A stretch of 64,000 nucleotides of DNA from Zygaena filipendulae (GCA_907165275.2 OU015649.1:3812001-3876000), one strand, 5' to 3'. Shown: positions 1 through 11,975, numbered from the stretch's first letter. Numbers and translations: made by a program. The notes: a model not told the origin generated them from the letters alone.

Positions 1-146
1 CGCGGGCGGCGCGCGGCGGGCGTGGGCGGCTTGATGCGCGTCACGAACTGCTCGGGCCGCGCGTCGCCCACGCTCACCGGCGTCTCGCCCTCCTGCGCCA
101 GCCGGAAAGAGCCGAACTTGTCCAGCACTATGTTGCCCTTGCGCAC
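1..146 (-). CDS. TTC14: TTC14 exon 14, partial
   Basis: Acceptor GGCAG at 147-150. It encodes [20 protein letters not shown] and [17 protein letters not shown], open to the window edge. Confidence 0.7.
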   Translation of the reverse strand, partial: MRKGNIVLDKFGSFRLAQEGETPVSVGDARPEQFVTRIKPPTPAARRP

Positions 147-3100
147 CTGCCAGGGTGGAGGATAAATATTTAATTAACTAATTCATTCTTTGAGCGGATT
201 CATCCGACATATTCTCGTGCCTCTGCATGGACTCTAACCGATTGAAAACGAATAACAACTTAAGTAGTTGTTGTATTTATTTATTTAAACTTTTGTACAT
301 TATGGTACAAAAAGTGGACTTAATGCCATTGTGGCATTCTCTGCCAGTGAACAGTCAATACAAGTTATAAACGCGAATGTGAGTTCAGTTTGTGTTAGTT
401 ATGCTTTCACGCCTTAACACACAGCCGATCACAATGAACGCTCTACAGAAAGAAAAGGACGTAGGACATCAGCTTTCGCCCACAAAAAACGTGATGTTCC
501 CGATGCATAGAAAAAAAAAAATTACTCACAAAATCTACATTAATGCTAGCGAAGCCTGTATTAACCATAACTTACCGGCGGGTGCGCGGGCTCGGTGCCG
601 GGCGGGTCGGGCTCGCGCGACTTGCCGGGCGGCGGCGCGCTGGGCAGCGGCGGCGGCTCCTTCATCGCCATCGCGCGCCGCACCGACACGTTCTTGTCGC
701 CGCTCGACGGGGACGGCTGCCCGACAACACAACACCAGTGTATAACGTAACCATAGCTTTAGCCAGCGGACTCGGAATGAATTTTGACAACTTTTGCAAG
801 TTATTATTATTTCAATAAACCTATGTGAATTTTGTGATTCTCACGGGAACTCTGATACGCAAAAAAATTAGGTTGTTATTTAGGAATGCTGTAATTTCAA
901 AGTTATATTTCTTTAGGCGCGTTGTGAAACAATGATGATGAGAGTGAAATTTCAAAATACGCACGCATCACTATAACACAATTTTCACAGGTTGAAGCTG
1001 CATAACACAAAAATACCTTAACAGGTTACAAGGACCTAAAGTAATTTTATCATCTGCTTATATTTTGAATTATGTTTAGTTACAAATGATAAATAATACC
1101 TTGTTGGGCTCTTGCGAGTCGTCCGAACTGTCCTCGAACGCGTAACGTTCCTTGTAGCCCTTTGGCACTGGCGTCTCTTTCTTCTTCATCTTGCCGCTAA
1201 AAAAGGATAAGGATAAGTAAGATAGATAGTAGGGATAAGTAAGAAAATATTAAAAAAAATGGGCGACGTAGCATGGGTACGTTTCCTGCTCGTCAACACG
1301 AGACTCACGTTTCCTTGACGGCGCTCATGGACATCTTCCACTTGGGCTTCTCGAGCGGCGGCGGCGGCTCCTGGTCGATGGGGCTGGCCGAGCCGCGCGT
1401 CTCGCGCTTGTTCAGCACCTCCGAGTGGTACGCGTTCAGTTTCGACTCCAACTCCTCGAGGCCGTGCATCTCGTCCATTATCCTACACCATTGAGATGCG
1501 AGTGTGAAGAAACTTTAAAGAACTGGCTTTTTAAATAAGCATGGATGACCAAATTCGAAAGTATAGGAAAAGCGGAAGTGCTCAAAGCAGGAACTTCAAA
1601 GCTGTATACTTATTGTCAGATATAAAGAAGAAAAAAACCAATCCAGGAAACGAACCCATTAATTTTGAAACTGACGACTACTTACAGAGTTGTTAAAAAA
1701 TTCTATGGAATGATGAACAAAGTTGCAAATTTTTTTTTTATTTAAATAAAAATCTTATTTGTATGTTACCTTTTGTCTGTGTGCTTCCTATCATATTCTC
1801 CGTCTGAACTCATATCCCTCTTCGATTTTCCTTTCCATTCTTTTCTGTAATTAATGATGAATTTCATTTACGATTCATGTACCAATATATTAATTAATAA
1901 CAGAACTCAGCATCAAAACACTTTTGTATAATTTTTCAATATCTATATCTACTAATATTATAAAGAGGTAGTTTGTGAGTTTTTGAGGTTGCAGGCAGGG
2001 GATAATCTCTGAATCTACTGAACCGATTTTGAAAATTCTTTTACAATAAAAAGCCACGTTATTTGTGAGTGACATAGGCTATATTGTAACTCCGAAATTA
2101 CCGCGGGTGAAAGCGCAGGCGAACAGCTGGTTTGTACACAAATTTATAGATACCTTATAGCATCCCTGAGTTTCTTATCGCCAATATTCTCTAGTTCTCG
2201 CAGTGAATATTCAGTGTTATTAGATCGAGACAGTTTCGCCTTCCTCTTCTCTTCCTTCTCCTGCTCCCTGCGCTTACGCTTTGATTCTTTCTTCTTCTTT
2301 CTACACATTAAAAATAATATTATGAAATGGTAATAATCTAACAAGATATATTATTGTTTTCAGTGAGTGGCAATACTCTTTTAGGACGTCACAGCGTAGT
2401 TGACCTTACTGCCGAGGCGCGCCAATACATGTTTCACATAAAAAATGCATAAAGTTCTTACTTGTCTTTCTTTTTCTTCTTTTTCTTATCGTGATCGGGG
2501 CCTGGCTGCGTCTGCTGGCCCAACTCCTGCATCTTGCGGTTGCGCTTGTACTGAGCGGTCTCTTCCAGGAAGTTACGCACTTTGTCCTCGTAATCAGAAT
2601 CCTCTTTGGTCATCTCCAAGAATTTACGAACCTACATCAGTGAGAAAAGTGTTACAACAATAGGCTAGTTTCCTGGGTAAAAAAATCAAAATTCTATTTA
2701 GTCCGTCAGTTAGATAATAAAAAATAGAAGACACGTATTTTTTGCTTTTTTAAAATAATGGAAATATGCATAGATAAAGCGCATTAAAGTTTAGGGTGGG
2801 GGACTTGTGTCGTCACAGCTCGCTATAACGTGCGAACAAACTGTAGCGAGGCGTGACGTCATGTGAAATTTCGACTTGATATATCTCCGTTATTTTTTGG
2901 TTACATAAAAAATAAAAAAATACGTGTCCAATATTTTTTAATAATCTACAAAACGGACTAAAAAGAAAAATTTAGGAAACTAGCCTATTATAATTACCCA
3001 TATTATAATAATGAACACATCTCAAACGTGACATAGGGACTTGTGTTTTATTAATATTCTTTTTATTGATATTCCTTGAGGAGTGTTTACATGGGTATTG

Positions 3101-6100
3101 TAGAAAATAAAGATTGTAAAAGTTTTCTTTTTCAATGTAGGTACATATTATCTAAATAGGTTATACCTTAAAAACTTTTTTGCAGTTTCGTAAGTGCACA
3201 TGATATACGTAACGTTAGCCCTTTGTTTACAAGTTTAAGGTTTATAAGTTACTTCTTGATTCTTAACACCGTACGCAATTTTAGAACAGTTTATATTAAA
3301 AAAAAAAATCAATATAATGTTTATAATGAAGAATTCGTTAGAGTGAAGGTTTAACTAAAATATCGCAGAATTTTAATTTTCATTGCTCACGACACTTTCA
3401 TCACCAATTTCATGACTACGGTAAATGCGATAAATGTGGTTAGTTATTAATACTTACGGCGTTAATCGGTAAAAGCGACTTGTGCTAGGAGAAGAATGTC
3501 AATATGGGTTGGTCACAGTAATAAAGGTGAAACTCTAAAATTGTCTATAAAATTTAAAAAAGCAAATATACCGGGTAGCAACTTGAACATGTTGTTTCTT
3601 ATACTCCTTGTTTTCTTATACATTTGTTAAAATCTTTAAAGCTTTATACCTTTGACACTACGGGGGCGCTACGCCCATCAAGGGCTCAACCTTCATATTT
3701 TCGTGACGTCTATGTAGCCGGTCAGGTGATAAAATTTTTGAAAGCTTATAACTAACTAATCGCGCAATATATGTCGTATATTCATAAAAAATATTGGACG
3801 TGTTATTTTAGGTAATCAAAAAATAACGGCGATACGGTGAGTCGAAATATCGCGTGACGTCACAACCAAGTACAGTTCTTCTTTTGCTTTTTTAAATTAA
3901 GGAATTTAAAAAAGCAAAATATAGGCAACTGATAGACTAAATAGAATAATGAACAAAAATTTAGTCAAATAGCCTAATAACGTGGATAATAAAATGGATT
4001 CGGTGTGGAACCTTGAGTTCATAATCGATGTCGGCCTGCGACCTCGGCGCGGGCGGTGCGCCCTGGTCGTCGGGCGCGGGCGGCGGCGGCTGGTAGCCGT
4101 ACGGGTGGTTGAACTGCGAGTTGTGCGTGCGCGACGCCGAGTCGCCGTCGCCGAGCATCGCCATGCGCTTGCTGAGCGGCGATAGCGACCGCTGCCGCTT
4201 GCCGCCGCCGGCTTGCGTGCGACGCTTCTTCTTGCGGCTCGGACCGTCCGACTCTGGATGTTGTAGACAGAATTTTTACGAACCGATTGGCGCAGTAGCA
4301 ACATGCCTACCCGCTAATCGAGAGGTTCCGGGTTCGATTCCCGGCGGGGGTGGACTTTGTGTGATGAACGATGTGTGTCCCACTTTCCAGCCAGACCGTG
4401 TTTATAATATCTATAGTATAATGTATTATGTACCACGTTTCTACGACACAAGCTAATATCGCTTTTACTGTGGAATCAAGTAGATTTGTGTTTTGTGAAG
4501 TGTTTATTATTATTATTAATTAAACTCTGAACATTAAAGAGGCAGCCAAGCGAATATATTTTTTACAGACTTCGAAAAAGGATGATGAAGACCATAGAAA
4601 ATTAAAAGCAGTTCCATCCGTGTTAATTTCGGAGTTCCCGCGAGTATTCCGGGATAAAAAGTACCCCTGACATGTTCTCAGTATCCCTGACAATGCGTAC
4701 ATACAAAATTTCGTGACAGTCGGTTGAGCCGTTAAGGCGTGAAGGCATAAAAAACAAACAAACTCACTTTCGCATTTATAAACCTTGACAATAATATACT
4801 GAAACCTTCCCCATGAATCCCTCTATCTATTGGTGGAAACCGCTGTGAAATCCGTTCCGTAGTTTTTGAGTTTATCGCGAATAGACTGACAGATGCGGCG
4901 GATGGACTTTGTTTTATAATATGTAAGGATTAATGTTAATTATTTGGAGATCATCTCACCACTTGTCTCCGACGATGATGACGAGGACTCGGATGTTGAG
5001 CTTGAACTAGAAGAGTCACTCGATGAAGAGGAGGAACTGCTAGACCTCTTCTTTTTACCCTTGCCTCGTTTCTTCTTCTTTTTCTTTTCTTTCTTCTCAG
5101 TCAAGTTCAACAACTGCTTCAGGGTCTCTTTCATCTCGAACGATTTCGCGCCCGTCAATCCAGGCAACAAGAGCTCAGTCGGTTCAATCAATGGCTTCGC
5201 CATCGACGTCTTACTCTTAAGGAAGTCTAAAGAATTCTGCGCTTCCTCATGGAATGGTATAATGGCCAAACAATCTTCATACGCTTTCTGTGCTTCAGAT
5301 ATCTTGTTCTCGTCTTCATAACTACGTCCTAGAGCTACTAATGTCTCTCCTAAATACTTTCTAGCATTCGCATGGTTTGGGTTCAACTTGAGTGATGTTT
5401 CAAAATCTTCTATGGCCTTTTTGAACGTTCCGCTGTTAGCATACAGGGCACCCCTCGCAACTAAACCTTCGACATTTCTCGGGTCAATACTTAGTGCTTT
5501 ATTAAGACATTGGAAAGCTTCCGAATGTCTGCCCGCTTTGAAATGTTCTATGCCTTCAGCCACTGATCTGAAAGCCCATTTACTTGCTTGCGTTTGACGT
5601 AGTTCATCTGCATATTCTTGTGGCGAAAATCCACCCCTGTTGACACGAAAACCACATTTTATAAGACACTATATAGCACTATACAGCAACAGGTTTTTCT
5701 GTGCTTATATTTCTTTTTAATAATAGGGTGATATATTTACCTAAGTGAAGGAAAGTTTGTGCAATGCATGTTGGAGATTCCGAGCATTTCAGATAGATAT
5801 TGCACGCAGTTGGGGTTATTGAAGCCAGGACTCTTCTCCAAAATAGCTTCATAGCTCTCTCCCTTCATATCCATGGTTTTCCTGTTAGGAAAAATAGGAA
5901 ATTAGTAATGGAATACAACACGTGCTTGTTAACCTTTTTGTTTTTAAGTCATTCCACAGTAATATTGAAAATTAGCATGAAATTTTAAAAATTCTCGAAG
6001 TTTAAGCATGTTAGAAATCCTATTGAGATTCTTGTTTAATTTCACACGTTCAATTTCCTCACCTTATCCGTAGTAGCTGTTCAAAAATTTATTATTATTT

Positions 6101-9100
6101 GTAGTCATATTTCTTTCACACACTAAAGAACATCATAGATTAGGTGATGCAGCCTCATTAATATGATTATAATTATTACCAAAACATCTGGGAAAATCAT
6201 AATGGACGTGGAGTGTGTGACGTAGAGATCTTGGAAATCGTTGCTACACCTAGAAAAGAACACCCTAAAATAGTTGTAGGAGATGTGCTCGTTTAGGAAT
6301 CCTATGAAACAGCAGTGTCCCAGGTGATTGGTTTGAACAGAGAACCGGAGCCATATTGTCATCTCGCAGGGTCTCGTAATATCTAAATCAATAACTGCTG
6401 GTAGCTAGTCCATTACAAATAAATAACTCCAACATCCAATTAAGGTTTCAAATATTCCAATCATTATTATCGCTTGGGATTATCTCAGCTGGAATATTAA
6501 GATTAGCTTTAATACAGAATCATAAGTTTTCTTCTATTTACAGAATGATGAAGACAATTGACCCGATTTTTGTACTGACCTTTTCTGTTAATATTTTTGT
6601 ATTTTATGTGCAAATGATTTCAACAATCAATAGCTGGGTAGTTTCCTGGACACGTTATCTTCTTGATGAAACTGTATGACCTTTTTACCGTCAATTTTTT
6701 TTTACAAAATTAAGTACTGTTTATTATGAAATCATTTTCACAATTTGGTGAATAGTGTAATTCGATTTGTACTGAAAAAGCGATCATAAACCAGTGAAAA
6801 CAGACACAATTGCGCTTTATAAATTATCCAAGAAATACCTACCCTAGTGACACCATATTTAACAAAAACCACAGTGATGAGCTAATAGGTTTTAAATCAT
6901 TTTTCATCTATAAAAGCAGGGGTACTGTAGATAGGTAACAAAGGCTGCAATTTTTTGTCAGACTGCTGTTTCACATTTGAGAAAATATTTCATGCTGGTT
7001 TATCTATTATGTTGCTTGAAAAACATTCTGTAATTCCTTTCATTTCGTTTCAGTCTCTTCACGACGTAAATACGATCATTTGATGGTTCTTCTTAAAATT
7101 GGACCCATGAAATTAATAAATACCACTGTTTTCATAGTATCATATAAAAAAATATTATCACAAACATATTAGGACACATACAAAAATGCACAAGTAATTG
7201 GTGTTTGGTATACATAAATCTGCAAAATTGGTGTTGTGTAAATTACTATTGTTTTTCTATAAATTGTAACATAAATACATACTTGTAGATGAGTGGAAAA
7301 TCATCAGTGCTCAGGAGTCCGAGGGGAGGCTTAGGTGGAGGATCGTCTGGTCCTCGGGTCACACCCTTCATGCCGCACACCATTTTGTCGGTATCAGGGA
7401 TCACTTCAATGACTTCGCAGCACACTGTGTCATTCATCAGGTAGTTTCTTGAAATATTTTTCTTGTCCACAGCCGGTATGATATTTGTCACAGGTAAATA
7501 TGCCTATGGAAGTTAAAATACACAGGTTTTTACTGAGAATATACCTTAGTAGTAGTAGTAAAAATTAAAAAACCACACAATATCACAATTAGACATAGAT
7601 AATAATGTTATAACTCCTTATTCAATGCTTTAAATTATAAACTTGAAGGATTCTCTCAACTAGTTGACATTGGCGGAGTCACTGTGGTAACACATAGTGC
7701 CCGAAGCCATAAACTAAAGAAGAAGAAGAAGAGCTGTATTTATGTTCATATAAATGTAATAGTATGGCAGCCGCAGCCTCCGGCAAACCTGCCCCATACT
7801 TGTTTTTACAGTAACTAATAACTGGCTGAATCTTCGCTAGTAGGTTTAGTTCAACGAGACGACCAAGCTTTCCTTTGTGAACATTCTCGAAACGGGTAGC
7901 TAAAAATGTTCCGTGGAATCGACAACTTCCAAGCGTAGGGCTAGGAAAACACACCACTAAATTTGTAGGACTTTGTGGCCATTTCATTTTCTAAGCTGAT
8001 ACAAATATTTACTAAGCTGCATACAAAAATGCAGCGGGTTATTGATCATTTTTATGACCTCTTTATTTGTACATAATTTTATATATTCAGAATGGAGGAC
8101 TCTCCAGTCAAACCAACCATTTTAGAGGACAATGATTTTTCCGGGTTTATTATTCAATTATCTTAACATTTCAATAATATATTTTACTGTTTTTTCTCGG
8201 GGGAAAAGCTTGGGCGTCTCGTCGATATGAACCTACTCACGAAGTTTCAGTCTGTTATTAGTCACTGAGAAAACAAGATGTGGGCTGCCGGACTATAATG
8301 TGTGGGTGCTCTGTATCAATATTTTTATAATGAGTAATAGGGATGTTGACAACTTTTGAAAATCAAAATTTTAATTATGTAGTCCGTCTTTTAGAAAATT
8401 AGACACGTAGGTATTTTTTTATTTTTCAAATAAATGAAAATACACAGTTTAAAATAAAATTAAAATACAAAGTTTAGGGTGGGGGCTCGTGACGTCACTT
8501 ACCGCTACAAGCCGCCATCGCCATACAAACTGCACTAGTTAGTGACGTCACGCGAAATTTCAACTCAATGTAACTCTGTTATTTTTTGGTTACATAAAAA
8601 AAGAAAAAATACGTGTCCAATTCGCAGGAATTCCGGAATAAAAAGTACCCTATGTCCTTCTCTGTACCACTGATAAACGTGCATGTCAAATTTCATCCAA
8701 ATCCGTTCAGCCATTTATGCATGATTGAGTAACAAACATCCACACTTTCACATTTATAATATTAGTAGGATTCAGGCAGGCAGTTGAAGTTGAGTTATAG
8801 ACCAGATATGACAGGGTTTTATAAGTGAATAGATCTGTACAGTTTAATATCAATTTCAATATGATAAAATTGCCTAAGATAGTCTAAACACCAAAAAAAG
8901 AAAAGAAAAAACATGACATTATTAACATCTGAATGGTAGGTTAGTTGTCGTATTGCACAATCTTGCACCATAGTCTAGATTCTAGATGGACAACTATATT
9001 AATTATTATGTTGAAAGATTGTATAATGCGATGTAAACTAAGTTGTAGACATTAAAAAAAATATTTATTGACTTACACCATAATAATATGGGTTATTTAA

Positions 9101-10476
9101 TTTTAATATTATTTAATGAATTAACACTAACTATAGGAATTTTACATCAAATAGATCTTGACTTGAGGCTAGCAGTGAACTGACAATAACTGATACTGAC
9201 AATGATTAATAGTTTAAATACCTACCTTCACATTGATATCAGCTACATATCTGGATGTTGGTCCAGCTGTACACAGAACTTTCAGCATCATCCCAGATGT
9301 AGCCCTGTTGACAACTGCTCCTATGATCAACTCTCCAGTCTTCACATTCTGTAGAAAGTTTGGAAAAAAGTCAACAACCTGCTCTGCTATGTTTACAGTA
9401 TACACATAAATTAATTAAACTTAGTGTAATAGGCACTTACTTCAAAAAAATGTCTTTGCCTTGCAGCTTTATCTACATTCAGGAACGTCTCAAAAGGTGG
9501 CATCAGAGCATAAAAGTCTGTAACAATAACAAGACCCATGTGAAATACAAAATTATGAAATACCAAATTACACTTATATTTTTCTGAATAAATTTGCGCA
9601 GGCTAAATTTGATTGTGTGTGTGTTTGAATTTGAAGTGTTTTGTTTGGATTTTGATTTGAAGTATGTATCTTGAATTTCAACAAACTGGTGCGCTCAGAG
9701 CTCTACAATTACCACACACACAATAAATGGGTGTCTCCAACATAAGGAAGTTGCTGGGCTTCCTAGAGGAACTTGGTTGGTATGAATAAACGGCACAATT
9801 CCCACCAAATGCAAAATAGGCGCCCAGTCGTTGAATTGCGGAATCCAGCCCGTTTACAAATACAAATACATGGGTGTCTCCAATGGTAACCATAGATCAG
9901 TTCGTTTCTGTGTATGAAGTGGTAGAGGTGTGACTGAGTATAAAATATTAATTACTAGCTAGAATTCCGGGATACAAAGTACCATAAGTCCTTTTCTGTA
10001 CCCCTAACAACATTTGTACCAAATTTCATAATGATTGGTTGAGCCATTAAGGTGTGACAGCATAACAGACAGACAGACAGAGTTACTTCATTTATAATAT
10101 TAGTAGGAATTATAAAACTGCTTTAATGTAGATACATGATATATTTCATTCAGGAGCATGTAGGTGTTGACTTACTATCTTCTGGAGTAGTCGCGTCAGC
10201 ACCCAAGCTAGATGATGATGGAGTTTCTTCCAGTAAAGATGTATCAAAAAGGGCTTCAGCTTCCTTGGTAATAAACTGGTGGAGCTTTACGCGCTTGCCC
10301 CGGTCTTGAAAAGTGAGATGCTTGTGTCTCGACTGGTACACTGCGAAGTCCAAGGGTCCAACGCCAATTTTAGCCAAGTCATCTTCTCCTCGTTCAGATT
10401 CCCACGTTTTTTGAAGCTGCTGTCCATGGTAATTTATGGATTGCGCCACTAAGGACGCATCCAATGTAGATTCCAT
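1..10476 (-). CDS. TTC14: TTC14 homologue (S1 + TPR protein), 14 coding exons, 3' end off window
   Basis: Spliced minus-strand gene. Exons (high to low): 10476-10176, 9517-9441, 9348-9226, 7503-7283, 5881-5741, 5636-4960, 4253-4012, 2631-2462, 2300-2154, 1844-1770, 1482-1309, 1196-1100, 716-576, 146-1. Each junction has an AG acceptor and GT donor and the reading phase closes at every one, giving about 910 residues so far. The order is: N-terminal region (1-126), S1-like RNA-binding fold (about 127-222), three TPR units (about 307-417), then a lysine/serine-rich tail and proline-rich stretches. That order matches tetratricopeptide repeat protein 14, a poorly characterised, probably nuclear RNA-associated protein; its molecular role is not established. 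The tail is low-complexity and seems longer than in vertebrate homologues. The start is the first ATG of exon 1, followed by [15 protein letters not shown]. The C-terminus lies beyond base 1. The family call is firm; the exact ends of tail exons are less so. Confidence 0.85.
576..716 (-). CDS. TTC14: TTC14 exon 13
   Basis: 141 bases, phase 0, acceptor GGCAG, donor CCG|GTAAGT. Proline-rich: [20 protein letters not shown]. Strongly GC-biased compared with the AT-rich introns. Confidence 0.7.
1100..1196 (-). CDS. TTC14: TTC14 exon 12
   Basis: 97 bases, acceptor TTAG, donor AAG|GTATTA. It encodes [20 protein letters not shown] and [12 protein letters not shown]. Confidence 0.73.
1309..1482 (-). 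CDS. TTC14: TTC14 exon 11
   Basis: 174 bases, acceptor TGTAG, donor GAAAC|GTGAGT. It encodes [20 protein letters not shown], then [19 protein letters not shown]. Confidence 0.75.
1770..1844 (-). CDS. TTC14: TTC14 exon 10
   Basis: 75 bases, acceptor TTACAG, donor AAAAG|GTAACA. It encodes a short charged segment, [19 protein letters not shown]. Confidence 0.7.
1948..2130 (+). mobile_element. Helitron-like nonautonomous element (intron 9)
   Basis: Starts TCTACTAATATTATAAAG. Ends with a ACCGCGGGTGAAAGCGC hairpin and ACAGCTGG, a decayed CTAG end. Confidence 0.6.
2154..2300 (-). CDS. TTC14: TTC14 exon 9
   Basis: 147 bases, acceptor TGTAG, donor ATAAG|GTATCT. It encodes a lysine/arginine/glutamate-rich helix, then [20 protein letters not shown]. 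Confidence 0.78.
2462..2631 (-). CDS. TTC14: TTC14 exon 8
   Basis: 170 bases, acceptor GTAG, donor GACAA|GTAAGA. It encodes [20 protein letters not shown] and [18 protein letters not shown], then a lysine run. The VRxFL motif pair is typical of the TTC14 tail. Confidence 0.8.
2661..2987. mobile_element. MITE, family M1, in TTC14 intron 7
   Basis: Imperfect terminal inverted repeats of about 50 bases: outer TAGGCTAGTTTCCT, inner TAGTCCGT followed by an ACACGTATTTTT block. The core holds GTTTAGGGTGGGGG and GTGACGTCA-type motifs. The same family recurs at 3706-3976, 8338-8620 and 13827-14154. Confidence 0.7.
3706..3976. mobile_element. Degenerate M1 MITE copy in TTC14 intron 7
   Basis: Ends in TTTAGTCAAATAGCCTA like the copy at 13827-14154. 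The core keeps CGCGTGACGTCAC and ATTGGACGTGTTATTTT. The left end is eroded. Confidence 0.5.
4012..4253 (-). CDS. TTC14: TTC14 exon 7
   Basis: 242 bases, acceptor ATCCAG, donor AAG|GTTCCA. It encodes a basic stretch ([20 protein letters not shown]), then [22 protein letters not shown]-rich compared with its flanks. A SINE begins about 25 bases upstream of its acceptor. Confidence 0.8.
4278..4524 (+). mobile_element. tRNA-derived SINE in TTC14 intron 6
   Basis: A pol III A box TGGCGCAGTAG at 4288-4298 and B box GGTTCGATTCC at 4331-4341, spaced as in a tRNA gene. A unique body follows, ending in an (ATT)n-type tail at about 4503-4520. Two more copies, both minus strand and both interrupted, lie near 36250-36760 and 38250-38670. 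It is antisense to the host gene. Confidence 0.75.
4605..4930 (-). mobile_element. Two adjoining Helitron-like fragments (intron 6)
   Basis: About 4605-4780 and 4783-4930, both reversed. Both keep the family core (GGAGTTCCCGCG; TTCCGGGATAAAAAGTACCC; CATTTATAA at the outer end). The second keeps the subfamily sequence CTATCTATTGGTGGAAACCG, shared with 13005-13200 and 17225-17554. Confidence 0.55.
4960..5636 (-). CDS. TTC14: TTC14 exon 6 (TPR repeats and serine-rich region)
   Basis: The largest exon, 677 bases. It encodes residues 288-513: three TPR units ([57 protein letters not shown]), then a lysine run and a long serine tract. TPRs are protein-binding helical pairs. The donor is AGTG|GTGAGA; reading on past it meets a stop 18 bases later. 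Confidence 0.88.
5741..5881 (-). CDS. TTC14: TTC14 exon 5
   Basis: 141 bases, acceptor AACAG, donor CTTAG|GTAAAT. It encodes [20 protein letters not shown] and [15 protein letters not shown], a conserved helical segment between the S1 and TPR regions. Confidence 0.84.
7283..7503 (-). CDS. TTC14: TTC14 exon 4 (S1 domain, second half)
   Basis: 221 bases, acceptor CATAG, donor CTACAA|GTATGT. It encodes [20 protein letters not shown] and [19 protein letters not shown], the end of the S1 fold, then a proline-rich linker. A donor 4 bases further on (7279) would break phase with exon 5, so 7283 was chosen. Confidence 0.83.
7679..7987 (-). other. Unidentified 102-codon open frame in TTC14 intron 3
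   Basis: ATG to stop on the gene's own strand inside the 1.7 kb intron. The sequence includes [20 protein letters not shown] and a serine run from AGA/AAG repeats. No exon-like splice sites fit the TTC14 phase, and I recognise no domain. It could be an old repeat remnant. Confidence 0.15.
8338..8620. mobile_element. M1 MITE copy, right end replaced by a Helitron-like fragment
   Basis: Left end TAGGGATGTTGACAACTTTT as at 13827, with core GGGTGGGGGCTCGTGACGTC. It breaks off after ACGTGTCCAA, where a reversed Helitron-like fragment (8621-8771) begins. Lies in TTC14 intron 3. Confidence 0.65.
8621..8771 (-). mobile_element. Helitron-like fragment (intron 3)
   Basis: Core GGAATTCCGGAATAAAAAGT and outer end TTTATAATATTAGTAGGATT; the hairpin end is missing. 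Confidence 0.55.
9226..9348 (-). CDS. TTC14: TTC14 exon 3 (S1 domain, first half)
   Basis: 123 bases, phase 0 at both ends, acceptor CTACAG, donor AAG|GTAGGT. It encodes the beta strands [19 protein letters not shown] and [10 protein letters not shown] of an S1/OB fold. Confidence 0.85.
9441..9517 (-). CDS. TTC14: TTC14 exon 2
   Basis: 77 bases between ACAG and GTAAGT. It encodes [20 protein letters not shown] and the residues that follow, the linker entering the S1 fold. Confidence 0.82.
9953..10110 (-). mobile_element. Helitron-like element (intron 1)
   Basis: Reversed copy from ACTAGCTAGAATTCCGGGAT to TTTATAATATTAGTAGGA, with a CAGACAGACAGACAGA microsatellite. The hairpin is deleted. Confidence 0.55.
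10176..10476 (-). CDS. TTC14: TTC14 exon 1 (start codon exon)
   Basis: 301 bases encoding residues 1-100 plus one base. ATG at 10476-10474. The donor reads GATA|GTAAG. It contains [13 protein letters not shown] and [15 protein letters not shown], typical of the family N-terminus. Confidence 0.85.
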
Positions 10477-10882
10477 TTATGATACCTGCGACAACAAATA
10501 CGGGAAATTCACTTCACGCTTCATAACTTTGGAATTAGGCATATTAAACAAAAAAAAATCTATCTACCTATATAACCTCTAATAATGATTAATGATCAGC
10601 TAGGGAGACCAAATTTTTAATATATTAACCACGCCGCCATCTTGATTACTACTTCTACAAGACCCCTACCTACTCGAAAATTGTAATGAGGTTATCTAAA
10701 TTATATTATTACATTTAGTAATGTACATACCTTTATATTATCTTTATTGTAGTTTTTAGAACGAAAATAGAATTAAATTTTCACTAATTTACATGTTCCG
10801 TATTTGAATACACACACACAAAACGTTTTTCCTCTCTGCACTCGTTTTTTTCACAAGTGCTAACCACAAATTAACTAGACAT
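10477..10882 (-). promoter_or_regulatory. Upstream region of TTC14
   Basis: About 400 bases before the start codon: AT-rich, with no further exon or TATA box that I can defend. The gene promoter and 5' UTR are expected here, limited on the far side by the hAT element at 10891. Confidence 0.3.
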
Positions 10883-10890
10883 ATGTCTGT

Positions 10891-11975
10891 TAGGGATGTG
10901 AAAAGATAATCGATTATTAAAAATTTTATTTGAAAATAATCGATTTAAATAAATGATTTTTTTTTTATGAATAATCGATTAATAATCGAATATTTTTATA
11001 ATCGTTTAATCGATTTTTATCCCGTAATTCCCATGGGAAGTCCGAAATTAACGCGGGTGAATTTGCATTGAATTTGCATACTATACTTTATAAGGGTTAC
11101 AGAAAACAATTTTAGGTATTTTATATCCCAGAATTCCTGCGGGATCTCCGAAATTAACGCGGGTGAAACCACAGGGAACAATTTGTACCTATAATAGCAA
11201 ATTATTTTAGTTACAAACTGTCATATCTCCTTATTTCCTGAACAACAGCTTGAACACTCCAGAATCTCAAGACGGTTTTATAACGTTTCGGAATATTCCA
11301 GATAATTTTCAAACATTTCAGAATATTTTCGATTAGCGGTATACACGAACAAAACACTGACTGCACTGACTTTTAAAATTAAGATTGAATTATTTATTGA
11401 TATTAATAATATTCGCGGCACTAAGAAAAATCATGCCTAAAGCATGTGGCGCTAGGGGTAAATTTAGGCTACAAAAACGTGGAGGTTAAACGGTTAAAAA
11501 TTTATTTATTTATTAGTTAGTTATTTATTTATTTATTTATTAGTTAAAAATCAATTTTTATGTAGAATGTCACATCCCTATTTTTTTTTTTATTTAAAAC
11601 TCCGTTATTTGTAAACCGATTTGGAAATTCTTTTTTTATTGTATGGGTATACTTCACAGGAGCCCTGGAAACGGCCTATTTATAATCAGGTTAGGATTTA
11701 ATGATCAGAATAATTTTATATTTTAGTCGATTGAAGCTTTTAAAAAGTTTGTATTCATATTTAAAATTTTATTTGATTTCTATTTTCATAAATTGTTAAA
11801 ATTATTCTCAGAGTTTTATTACTAAAAGCATGCAGATTTTTATTATAAAAAAATCGATTTTTTATTAAAAATCGATTATTTTCCTTAAATCGATTAATTT
11901 AAAATCGATTATTATTAAAGAGAGAAAATCGATTTAAATAAAAATCGATTTTTATCTCTCAATGTCACATCCCTA
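10891..11975. mobile_element. Nonautonomous hAT-type element with 8-base target duplication
   Basis: Ends TAGGGATGTGA and TGTCACATCCCTA, flanked on both sides by exactly ATGTCTGT (10883-10890 and 11976-11983). An 8-base duplication and short TIRs are typical of hAT elements. The subterminal parts are packed with ATCGATT motifs in both orientations. No transposase frame is present. Helitron-like pieces (about 11017-11190) sit inside. Confidence 0.75.
11017..11190 (+). mobile_element. Helitron-like fragments nested in the hAT element
   Basis: Two tandem partial 3' ends, each reading TCCGAAATTAACGCGGGTGA, the second followed by AACCACAGGGAACAA. The terminal CTAG is lost. Confidence 0.5.

Noticed and set aside
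4940..4959. Extension of TTC14 exon 6 to the in-frame stop
   Set aside because: A good donor (AGTG|GTGAGA) lies at the exon edge and the next exon joins in phase; an unspliced short form is possible but needs transcript data.
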